This document shows, in pieces, positions 35,004 to 43,186 of a stretch of 64,000 nt of DNA (within the stretch, counting starts at the first letter, position 1; every line of letters starts with the position of its first letter). This DNA comes from Cherax quadricarinatus. Lineage: Eukaryota; Arthropoda; Malacostraca; Decapoda; Parastacidae. The notes beneath the pieces were generated by a model. That model ran no database searches. It saw only the letters and a program-made list of their open reading frames with translations, and was not told the origin of the DNA. A program made the translations under genes and the position numbers. Where the stretch lies: positions 10,504,105 to 10,568,104 of the forward strand of contig NC_091369.1 of the NCBI RefSeq assembly GCF_038502225.1. The letters are read 5' to 3'.

Positions 35004-36938
35004 CTACGGACTAGAGGGGTTAGAAAAGTCAACGTGTGGTGGCATTGGAAGATGTTCAAGTAGCGAAGGAACGGAGCGTTGCGAAGAATGGGGTTGTGAA
35101 GATGGAGGAGAGGGAAGAGAAGGAACAGGAAGTGAATCAGTGTCCATTGAAGGTTTAGTCTCTGCAATATATTCTGAAATGGCTTCAAGTGTTTCTGAAT
35201 TCAAAGATGTATGGGAAACCATATTGGAGATAGGAGGAGGAGGGTGAGTAAAGATTGGGACAGTAATGGACTGTACCAAAGTAGAGGGGGAGGGAAAAGT
35301 GTAAGGGACTGGAGATGAAGTGTGGGGGGGGACAGAAGAGGTAGAAACCTGGGAGGTGACAGAAGAGGGAGAAACTTGGGAGGGGACGGGGGTGGAAGGC
35401 ATAGTACGAGGAGGAGGGTGAATCTCCACACTTGTAATAGAGCCAGAGAGAGGGGAAGAACTAGGTACAGAGACTGGAAAGGTAACGTGTGGAGGTGGAA
35501 GAAGGGAAGGAAGGGGCAAAGAAGATTTGAGCAATGTGGATTTTTTGGACTTCTGAGTAGAGGGGCGATTGGTATTAGGTGTCGTACGAGGTCTTGTCGA
35601 TACTGGGGCTTGTGAGGAAGGACGCGAAGATGTGAGAACAGACTGAGTTGTAGTCGGGACGTCAGAGCCAAGGACAGCAAAAGGATTAGATGCCGTAATG
35701 GCTATGGGAGGGGTAACAACAGAGGAGGCTGCAGAAGATGGGACCCCAGAAGTGGGGGGATGTTTGGAAACACGAGAATAAGAAACACGGGGTAGTCTCC
35801 CTTGGAGGCGGAGATGAGTAACTGCCATAGCATAAGGGAGACCTTCTGCCTCTTTGAGGCAACGGATTTCACGTTCATTTAAGTAGACCTGGCAACGGCG
35901 GGAGTACGAAGGGTGAGCTTCATTACAATTAAGGCAAGATGGAGGTTGACTGCAAGATGTATTAGAATGGTTGTCGGCACCACAGACTGGGCATTCGGCC
36001 ATAGATCTGCAATATTTCGCTGGGTGACCAAAACGCCAGCAATTTCTACATTGTTGCGGTGTAGGTATCACCTTTCGAACTTGTAACCGATGTCCCGCGA
36101 CATATACAGAGGACGGGAGTTCTCGGCTGTCAAAAGTTAAACGAGCCACATTGCAAGGGTAACGTCTCCGCCCCCGGGCAGGAAGGACATAAGTGTCTAC
36201 TTTGAGGATTGGGAGATCCTGGAGTTCCAGCTGTTCAAAAATGTCATTGCCACATGACTGGAAATTCTGTTGGACTATGGTATGGGGCAGAATGACAGTA
36301 CCACTACAAGAATTGAGAGAAAGATGTTTTTCAATAGTGATAGGAGTAGTATCGATATTCGAAAGGAGAGAAAGATCATGAGCTTGGGTAGCATTCTGGA
36401 CAGTGACGATGCGCGTACCGCTCTTGAGAGCGTGAAATGAAATATCTCTGCCAACATGACGCAGGAGCGCTTTGGCAATACTATGGTCAGAAAGGTAGGC
36501 AGAAGAAGAAGTTGGTCTTAAAGTAAAGAATTTAGTCCATTGTGTGGTCCGAAACTGAGCGTGGAGAGGGAGTGCTTGACGTGTCGGTCGTTTCCGAGTA
36601 GAATGGGAAGGTAACGACGGAGCATCATCAGGAGATTGACGTTGGCGTTTAGGAGTAGGACCGGAGTTGGTCCGGCATGAAATGGGTGGGCGATTCGAAA
36701 ATTGCCGTACCGTAGAGGGAGAAGCCGGAAGCATAGTCAAAGGAGAGCGGAGTTCAGACAAATCGAAGGAGTCAGTCAAAGCCCCGGTACCTGAAGCGGG
36801 TGAGGAAACAGCACCAGCAAGAGGTACAGGGGCATCAGGAGTGTCCGAAGAGTGGTCTAAACACAAGGCAGGGTCAGAATGGGGTGCGGTATCAAGAAGG
36901 GGCCCGGGGGTAGTGGTTTCATGGACTAGGGCTGCCAT
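35004..36938 (-). CDS. LINE copy 1 ORF1: Gag-like nucleic-acid-binding protein
   Basis: About 644 aa from the ATG starting MAALVHETTT. The frame is open further upstream, but that part encodes low-complexity Phe/Lys sequence from the A-rich 5' UTR, so the internal Met is preferred. The C-terminal half has three clustered knuckles: CRNCWRFGHPAKYC, CPVCGADNHSNTSC and CLNCNEAHPSYSRRC. A long Pro/Ser-rich tail follows. In I- and Jockey-type LINEs this protein binds the element RNA and forms the RNP. ORF2 follows after 44 nt in another frame. Confidence 0.85.
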   Translation of the reverse strand: MAALVHETTTPGPLLDTAPHSDPALCLDHSSDTPDAPVPLAGAVSSPASGTGALTDSFDLSELRSPLTMLPASPSTVRQFSNRPPISCRTNSGPTPKRQRQSPDDAPSLPSHSTRKRPTRQALPLHAQFRTTQWTKFFTLRPTSSSAYLSDHSIAKALLRHVGRDISFHALKSGTRIVTVQNATQAHDLSLLSNIDTTPITIEKHLSLNSCSGTVILPHTIVQQNFQSCGNDIFEQLELQDLPILKVDTYVLPARGRRRYPCNVARLTFDSRELPSSVYVAGHRLQVRKVIPTPQQCRNCWRFGHPAKYCRSMAECPVCGADNHSNTSCSQPPSCLNCNEAHPSYSRRCQVYLNEREIRCLKEAEGLPYAMAVTHLRLQGRLPRVSYSRVSKHPPTSGVPSSAASSVVTPPIAITASNPFAVLGSDVPTTTQSVLTSSRPSSQAPVSTRPRTTPNTNRPSTQKSKKSTLLKSSLPLPSLLPPPHVTFPVSVPSSSPLSGSITSVEIHPPPRTMPSTPVPSQVSPSSVTSQVSTSSVPPHTSSPVPYTFPSPSTLVQSITVPIFTHPPPPISNMVSHTSLNSETLEAISEYIAETKPSMDTDSLPVPSLPSPPSSQPHSSQRSVPSLLEHLPMPPHVDFSNPSSP

Positions 36939-37675
36939 GGTTAGGTTACTCCTTTGCTTTTTGTTTTTAAGAAAAAAAAAGAAAGAAGAAAAGAAAATAA
37001 AAACAAAAAAAAGAATAAAAAAAGGGGGGAGCGGGGAGGAATAGTTCCCAGGAGGAATGAAAGGGCCGGAAATCTCCCTCCGCGCCCAAGAGGACTCGAC
37101 ACCGCTAGTAGCGCAGATGCAGCATGGAACCCGTGCCATACCCTACCCTTCATGCCAGTAAACCAGCAATCCGGGATAGCAACCTCACATCTGCCGAGCT
37201 ACCTCGGTGGACAAAAGAGAGGGCGGCCGGATATCCGCCACAAAGCATACCTCCTTCAGCCACCACCCCCGGAATCCGAAAGGTGGCTTCCAGAGATACA
37301 CCCGTCGCCCAAAAGACACCCAAAGCTACTCCGGGATACCGGAGAGGGATCGGGACATCCCTAGGCAATCCAGATTCCACGGCAAACTACGCCACCGCCA
37401 AGAAACCTCAACGGAATGGGATCGACCCCGGTGTCCTTTCCCCTACCTAGGAACTAGCGTGCCTGTGGGAGAAATCACGAAGGCTAAAAAGAGGAAGGGC
37501 AAAAGGGAGGGGTGAGGAGGAGGAGGAGGAATGGAAAAAGGGGAGGATGGGGAGGATGGGATAGGGGAGGGGAGAATGGGGGGTAATTAGGTTCGGTCTG
37601 AGGAAGAAGACCGACAGGGCTAATTCCTCAGACCAAGAGCCTCTTCACCACGCCAAGGAGCCCCCCTTGAAGAGG

Positions 37676-37688
37676 TGCATAGCCCCCA
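37676..37688. repeat. Target-site duplication, LINE copy 1, right
   Basis: TGCATAGCCCCCA. After it the interrupted minisatellite unit resumes (GTCCCCTGTACCTC). Confidence 0.92.
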
Positions 37689-37810
37689 GTCCCCTGTACC
37701 TCAATGATCAGTGACAATTATCCCAGTATTGCATAGCCCCCAGTACCTCAATGATAAGAGACAATTATCCTAGTATTGCATAACCACAGTCCCCTGTACC
37801 TCAATAAAGG
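37689..37810. repeat. 54-bp minisatellite, part beyond LINE copy 1
   Basis: Continues the array at 30430-31036; last units decayed. Confidence 0.88.
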
Positions 37811-37837
37811 CGATAAAAATACTACAGAGCGCTTATA

Positions 37838-37965
37838 AGTAAGTAAGTTTATTCAGGTATACACAAATACAGTTACATATATTATCATACATAGCAGCAG
37901 CAACAGTTACTATTACTTGAGAATTACCATCTCTCAAGATAGTCTATCACATACACAGAAAAAAT
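37838..37965 (-). mobile_element. LINE 3' UTR fragment
   Basis: AAGTAAGTTTATTCAGGTAT followed by ACAGTTACAT and ATTATCATAC. The same string recurs, diverged, at 38790 and 41083 (minus) and inverted at 40008-40135 (plus), where it reads ..CTGAATAAACTTACTTCC, a probable polyadenylation end. Confidence 0.55.
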
Positions 37966-38069
37966 TAATTTATGAAAATATATTCATAATGTCCCGTGTG
38001 TGTTGTAGGACATCATAAAAGATTATAATACCCAAGTAATAGAAATTACAGTTCTGCTGCAACGAAATC

Positions 38070-38250
38070 TTTGAAGCTCAAGATATATACACTGAAAGGT
38101 GTAGTTCTCTCAGAATATATATGCTGAGAGTTTACCTTAATCCTTATTTTAAGTATTAAAGTGTTCTTGTTTGGTGGTGTAAAGGTTACATGTAGCCTTA
38201 ATGACTCTCGTGTAGTAGACAGACTTTGAATTCCATTAACCTAACGTATG
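38070..38250 (+). repeat. Dispersed repeat family A
   Basis: ACTGAAAGGTGTAGTTCTCT .. CCTTAATGACTCTCGTGTAG. Confidence 0.6.
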
Positions 38251-38376
38251 AAGCTGTAAAAGAGGATCACTTTATAATAAGTACATGAATATTAAATATA
38301 CAAAAAAAATCACCCATTCGCTTATTTACTAATTTTTCACTTGCTGCTATCAATGTAGAAATTCAAAATATATGTG

Positions 38377-38476
38377 ACTATCGTGAATATTATTATTATT
38401 ATAATCAAAAAGAAGCGCTAAGCCACAAGGACTATACAGCGCTAGTCGGAGAGAAATATAACTACTATCGTGAATA
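38377..38476 (-). mobile_element. LINE 3'-tail-only insertion
   Basis: A 74-bp insert (38390-38463) between duplications ACTATCGTGAATA (38377-38389, 38464-38476). About 54 bp match the LINE 3' end; the remaining ~20 bp next to the 5' junction match neither LINE nor flank and may be filler. Confidence 0.88.
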
Positions 38477-38789
38477 AATCAATATAATACAACACTGTTT
38501 TCAGCCTGCATAGCAGATACCCCAACAGAAATAAGTCAATATAAGGTTATTACATTCTCCAAGGTGATATCTACATAATGCACTTTTTATATGCCCATAA
38601 CATGTTTGCTCTTACGACCACTATGGAAGTATTATCATATGTTATGTACGCAAGCCTCAGTAAAAATTTACTTCAATCGTCTTTAACAACATAGACGAGT
38701 TTACCTTAGTGCTACTTGAAATTTTCACTTTGCAACACGTTTTCTATTTTGCTTCCATCGTAAACTAAAATATTGTGACACTTTGTAAG

Positions 38790-38945
38790 TAAATAAGCAA
38801 GTTTTTATATAGGTACCGGCACACAATAATACAGTTACATAGATTATCATACACAGCAGCATATGTGTATATTACCTAGGATCACACATAAAAAGTCAGA
38901 GTGACTTATTTCCATTTGGGTCCTTGTGATATGTATTATTTAACA
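38790..38945 (-). mobile_element. LINE 3' UTR fragment
   Basis: Contains the TACAGTTACATAGATTATCA and GGGTCCTTGTGATATG blocks of the family described at 37838. Confidence 0.55.
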
Positions 38946-39023
38946 ATGTGAAAATTAGTTATAATGAAAGGAGATATACTAAGGCTGAGGTAAAATCAGT
39001 TATTTACATTGACATTAAAGATA

Positions 39024-39214
39024 GGATCAGTTCACATTATTATTATTATAATCAAGGGGGAAGCGCTAAACCCGCAGGATTATACAGCGCCTGTGGGGGG
39101 GATGGAAGGTATTCAGGGTTAATTCAGGGAACTGGAGAACAGATCCAGTTCCCTAGATCAAGAGCCCCTCACCAGCATCAAGGAACCTTCCTTGAGGGGA
39201 CGGATCAGTTCACA
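39024..39214 (-). mobile_element. SIDE copy with 13-bp duplication
   Basis: The element at 39037-39201 is flanked by GGATCAGTTCACA at 39024-39036 and 39202-39214. Both LINE-end blocks are intact. It interrupts older LINE-derived sequence. Confidence 0.9.
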
Positions 39215-39436
39215 GTACATGTATCTTAGATATACAAGACATCATTCTCAACCTTTTCTGTAACCATATTCATAAGGTACCTTTTGGTTCTCTTGAACTG
39301 GTTCATGCTATGACTGGCTTTGACAAGTGCAGGCAGTCTGTTCCACTCCTTTATTGCTGTACAATAAAATGTGCTTGAAGCCTGACCACTGACTGTGGGT
39401 AATACAAAGTTATGTTCCCTTTTATTGTAACTGCTT
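39215..39436 (-). pseudogene. LINE C-terminal coding remnant
   Basis: The minus strand reads NKREHNFVLP, then FYCTAIKEWNRLPALVK, then NQFKRTKRYL. This resembles the C-terminal tail of L2-like LINE ORF2 proteins (expected WN.LP motif). It is bounded on both sides by SIDE insertions. Confidence 0.6.
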
Positions 39437-39626
39437 TTACAAAGTTAATTATAATTATTATAATTATAATCATGGGGAGCGCTAAACCCGTAGGATTATA
39501 CAGCGCATGTGGGGGGATGGAAGGTATTCAGGTTCAATTCAGGGAACCGGAGCACAGATCCAATTCCCTAGATCAAGAGCCCCTCACCTACTTCAAGGAA
39601 CCTCCCTTGAGGGGTTACAAAGTTAA
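39437..39626 (-). mobile_element. SIDE copy with 12-bp duplication
   Basis: The element at 39449-39614 is flanked by TTACAAAGTTAA at 39437-39448 and 39615-39626. It inserts just beyond a LINE C-terminal coding remnant. Confidence 0.88.
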
Positions 39627-39651
39627 GATACTTGTTTTTAACTTTTAAATG

Positions 39652-40012
39652 TAAATAATTATTATTATAATAATGGGAAAGCGCTAAACCCGTAGGATTA
39701 TACAGCACTTGTGAGAGGGAGGATGGAAGGTATTCAGGCTTAATTCAGGGAACTGGAGCACAGATCCAATTCCCTAGATCAAGAGCCCCTCACCAGCATC
39801 AAGAAGCCCCCTTGATTATTATTATTATTATCAAGGGGAAGCGCTAAACCCGGAGGATTATACAGCGCCTGGGGAAGGGGGGGGTGTGGAAGGCATTCAG
39901 GCTTAATTCGGGGAACTGGAGCACAGATCCAATTTCCTAAATCAAGAGCCCCTCACCAACATCAAGGAACCTTCCTTGAGGGGAAAGCCCCCTTGAGGGG
40001 AATATAAATAAT
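39652..40012 (-). mobile_element. SIDE copy interrupted by a second SIDE
   Basis: The outer element starts at about 39660 and resumes at 39985-40004 after the nested copy. A weak 8-bp duplication TAAATAAT is at 39652-39659 and 40005-40012. Confidence 0.75.
39804..39996 (-). mobile_element. Nested SIDE copy
   Basis: The element at 39816-39984 is flanked by the 12-bp duplication AAGCCCCCTTGA (39804-39815, 39985-39996), which belongs to the 5' end of the outer SIDE. This is a clear second retrotransposition into a first. Confidence 0.9.
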
Positions 40013-40135
40013 AATTATCACAAGGACCCCAATTGTCTGACTTTTATTGGTTATCCCAGGTTCTCTTCACATATACTGCTATGTATGAGAATCTATGTAT
40101 TTGTGTATACCTGAATAAACTTACTTCCCATAATT
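40008..40135 (+). mobile_element. LINE 3' UTR fragment, opposite orientation
   Basis: TATCACAAGGACCCCAATTG through CTGAATAAACTTACTTCC, the complement of the 38790 and 41083 copies. Confidence 0.55.
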
Positions 40136-40209
40136 GCTTTGGTTCTCATTATTATTATAATCAAAAAGAAGCGCTAAGCCACAAGGGCCATACAGCGCTT
40201 TGGTTCTCA
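40136..40209 (-). mobile_element. LINE 3'-tail-only insertion, 48 bp
   Basis: The insert at 40149-40196 lies between 13-bp duplications GCTTTGGTTCTCA (40136-40148, 40197-40209). It consists only of the LINE 3' terminus. Confidence 0.9.
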
Positions 40210-40482
40210 GCCTTGACAAACTTGGCAGCAAGACATTCTGGACACTGTGAGCAGTTTTATAAACGTGATTTAACTTTGGTTGTTTTAGTATTCAACATTC
40301 AGCATATCCAGTTGTCGTAATTCATCCTGGTCTACATGTTATCTTGGACCCTAGGCCTACATGCTCTCTTGGACCCAGGTCCAGGATGAATCTGTTTTGC
40401 TATGGGTGACTTACTTACAGTCTATCTTTCAGTTTTTTTTCTTTTTTGTAAAAGCAGAGTACCATGAACATTGTATAAGTGT

Positions 40483-40890
40483 CTACCTCCTGCGAGCCTC
40501 AGTAGGTAGACACTGTGATTGTCTATAAAGGGACTTTAGTCTGGCATTCACTTTCTTTACTACACTGTTCTCTATTAATTCTCTTGACATACTTGGGTCA
40601 AAGGGGATTCCCAGATATTTTACTAAGGAAACTGAAGTGATGGGTTCCCCATTACACTGGAGATTAAAAGTATTTACTCTTTTCAGGTTATTTTTCGTGC
40701 TGAAGAGTATGACTTCCGTTTTCCCGAGGTATAACGATAATTTGTCTACTATTATTATTATTATAATCAAAAAGAAGCGCTAAGCCACAAGGGCTATACA
40801 GCAGTTTGTCTACTAACCATTTGCTGCAGGACTCCAGTTCTAGTGATAGTGGTACCTTTATAATAATCAAGAAGAATGATTTGCTATTTA
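40483..40890 (-). pseudogene. Non-LTR reverse transcriptase fragment (L2/CR1-like), interrupted
   Basis: The minus-strand frame reads SCSKWLVD, then KLSLYLGKTEVILFSTKN, then SLVKYLGIPFD and LKSLYRQ. These are the post-catalytic motifs of L2/CR1-type RTs (KTE, KYLG). The catalytic YADD region is absent. It is split by the 53-bp tail insertion at 40752-40804. Confidence 0.75.
40741..40815 (-). mobile_element. LINE 3'-tail-only insertion inside an RT fragment
   Basis: A 53-bp insert (40752-40804) between duplications TTTGTCTACTA (40741-40751, 40805-40815). Removing it joins the reading frame of the RT fragment on either side (SCSKWLVD to KLSLYLGKTE). Confidence 0.92.
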
Positions 40891-40995
40891 ACAGACAAAA
40901 CAGGATATATCAGCAGTGTACTGCTACTTTATTCTATGAGTCACATATTGGGAACACAAGCAAACTATATTTCCCTGTTATATTCCTTCTCTCCT

Positions 40996-41026
<31 letters not shown>

Positions 41027-41082
41027 CGCAGGATGGGGTGCATGTAATGTACTGAAATGAGTCAACATGAGCTGGGAGACTA

Positions 41083-41215
41083 AGTTTATTTAGGTACAGG
41101 TACATATAAGTACAATTATCATACACAGTTTAACGTGGAAATTATCTGGGATAACCCAAAAAAAATCAAGGTTACTTATTTCTACTGGGGTCCTTGCAAT
41201 ATATTATTATTTAGG
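41083..41215 (-). mobile_element. LINE 3' UTR fragment
   Basis: AAGTTTATTTAGGTACAGGT, ATTATCATACACAG and GGGTCCTTGCAATATATTAT. Confidence 0.55.
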
Positions 41216-41299
41216 TAAGATGAAGATATCGTCAAGTATTCCAGTAAGAGTTCATCAGCTATGGCAGCTTTCAAGGCTTCAGACGAGCTTATACGAATT

Positions 41300-41578
41300 A
41301 TCGGGTAGCTCGATCGCTAGCGCACTTTGAGGTCCGTGATTCGATCCCCGGTACGGATGCAAACATCTGGACGTGTTTTCTTAAGACACCTGCTGTCCAT
41401 GTTCACCTAGCAGTAAATAGGTACCTGAGTGTGGGTCGGATCCTGGGGACAAAATTAGAAGAATTTACCATAAATCCTCCGCTTAACAAAAGACTTTCTA
41501 TATAGTAAGCCACTGATGTCAGCTACGTCCGTATACGTTGTACATGTACGTGTAGAAATAAAGATTAGTATTATTATT
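41300..41578 (+). mobile_element. tRNA-derived SINE
   Basis: Head GGGTAGCTCGATCGCTAGCG and GTGATTCGATCCCCGG; body with ACACCTGCTGTCCATGTTCA; tail AATAAAGATTAGTATTATT. Same family as 23425 and 62230. Confidence 0.75.
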
Positions 41579-41819
41579 TACTTCTGGATGAGAAGAGTTG
41601 CCCCTGACCTCCCTTTCTCCCCCCTCCTCCCAAGGCATGAAGTGAATCCAGGTTCTTGACTAGGAGTCGAACACTGACCCGTCACCTACACTTCGTAGTT
41701 TTGTGTAGTAATCCCCAGCAGCAAAACTTTATTTCTATAAAGTGGAGTACAGTATATAACACAATTAGCGTGACATATATAGCTACTTATAGAAAGTCCC
41801 TTGTTATGCAAAGCACTTA

Positions 41820-41943
41820 GACTGACTGGTTGGTTAATGGTGGGTTTAAAACCTATGATCAAGGTCGTTAACGAGGCACACATCCCGTTCACTACGTCAA
41901 GAAAACTCTAAGCCTTAAAATAGGCATTAAAATAAATTCTCAG

Positions 41944-41950
<7 letters not shown>
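41820..41950 (-). repeat. Dispersed repeat family A
   Basis: GGTTGGTTAATGGTGGGTTT .. AAATAGGCATTAAAATAA, then a (TA)n tract. Confidence 0.5.
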
Positions 41951-42038
<88 letters not shown>

Positions 42039-42039
42039 T

Positions 42040-42200
42040 TCAGTATATAAGCAGTGGTATGGTGACTGTCTCGCCATACATTACACAGGCTGAACCAGCC
42101 TGGCTGATCAGGACCTGAACCACGAGATGCCTAGTCGAGGACCGGGCCGCGGGGGCGCTGACCCCCGGAACGACCTCCAGGATGGGTAGACAGGAGTGAA
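42040..42200. repeat. Dispersed repeat family C
   Basis: GCTGAACCAGCCTGGCTGAT and GGGGGCGCTGACCCCCGG. A partial, inverted relative with GGGGGTCAACGCCCCCGCGG is at 50425-50530. Confidence 0.45.
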
Positions 42201-42785
42201 ACTTTCTCTCAATTGTTTTATAATTTAAAATGAAAAGCAACACATGATTATACACTTAATGCGACTCTTCAGTATTCGATACCTCGTGTCTCTAAATTAA
42301 TTATTGTATTCGCGAGAAGCGCTAAAGCTGTTTTAAAATCAGTCGGTATCTTCTCTCATCTCTTTCTTCTTCATATGGTAGGCTTCTCTTCGTCTCTTCC
42401 ATCATTTCCATCCTGATATATATTTTTTCATTCCCAGCCTCGTGGGTGGAAATGAATGGGCGAAGCAATTTCCCTTCATCATTAGTTCACGTGTGAAGCA
42501 TCATCCTCCCTCCCGTCTTGCTAATAATCTTTACCATATATGTATATATAAAATTTCATCTAAATATTTTTGTTCAAGAGGACATCAAGTTTTTCTACAG
42601 GCAGAGTAAAAATGAACCAGGTAACTTAGGAGGCTGAGTTGGTGTTGAGTATTATCAGTACTGTTCAGAGTTACCACACTGACAATACTGCCTTCCTGCA
42701 TGACGTCCATTACCAATGACGAATACGATTTTTTTTTTTCATTTTCCAACAGTTCGTACACAGATACCTCTTACCCAACACTTTA
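42201..42785. other. No gene recognised
   Basis: AT-rich unique-looking sequence before the 39-bp minisatellite. Confidence 0.5.
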
Positions 42786-42969
42786 ATGTTAGCAGCAGGT
42801 ACTGGAGTGTCTTACACAGTATATAACATTCCAGCAGGTACTGGAGTGTCTTACACAGTATGTAACATTCCAGCAGGTACTGGAGTGTCTTACACAGCAT
42901 ATAACATTCCAGCAGGTACTGGAGTGTCTTACACAGTATGTAACATTCCAGCAGGTACTGGAGTGTCTT
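42786..42969. repeat. 39-bp minisatellite, left of LINE copy 2
   Basis: Nearly five units of CAGCAGGTACTGGAGTGTCT + 19 bp. Confidence 0.93.
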
Positions 42970-42981
42970 ACACAGTATATA
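42970..42981. repeat. Target-site duplication, LINE copy 2, left
   Basis: ACACAGTATATA, exactly repeated at 49606-49617. Confidence 0.9.
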
Positions 42982-43186
42982 TTATTATTATTATAATCAA
43001 AAAGAAGCGCTAAGCCACAAGGACTATACAGCGCTGCAGGGCAGGAAGGAAGCGAGGGCATCAGGTGGCAAAAGGGAGATGGATGAGCAACAGGTTACGG
43101 ATAACAGCGGGGCAGTGGATGGTGAAAGGGTAAAGGGCAGCAAGAGACTGAACCAGAAAGGGCTGAGGGGAGTGCGAAAAGTATCA

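Larger units (their letters stand above)
31050..37675 (-). mobile_element. Full-length I-like non-LTR retrotransposon, copy 1
   Basis: A 6626-bp element. Its 5' end is at 37675 and its 3' end, a (TAA)n-type tail, is at 31050. It is flanked by the 13-bp target-site duplication TGCATAGCCCCCA at 31037-31049 and 37676-37688, which falls inside a 54-bp minisatellite that continues on both sides. Content in element order: a 5' UTR of about 740 nt, ORF1 with zinc knuckles, a 44-nt gap, ORF2 with endonuclease, RT and RNase H, then a short 3' UTR. It is nearly identical to copy 2, with about a dozen differences seen by eye. The I-like assignment rests on the EN-RT-RNaseH order plus the CCHC-type ORF1. 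Confidence 0.93.

Noticed and set aside
42060..42190. Palindromic GC-rich block as a terminator or regulatory hairpin
   Set aside because: It is a dispersed repeat (second partial copy at 50425); no gene next to it.
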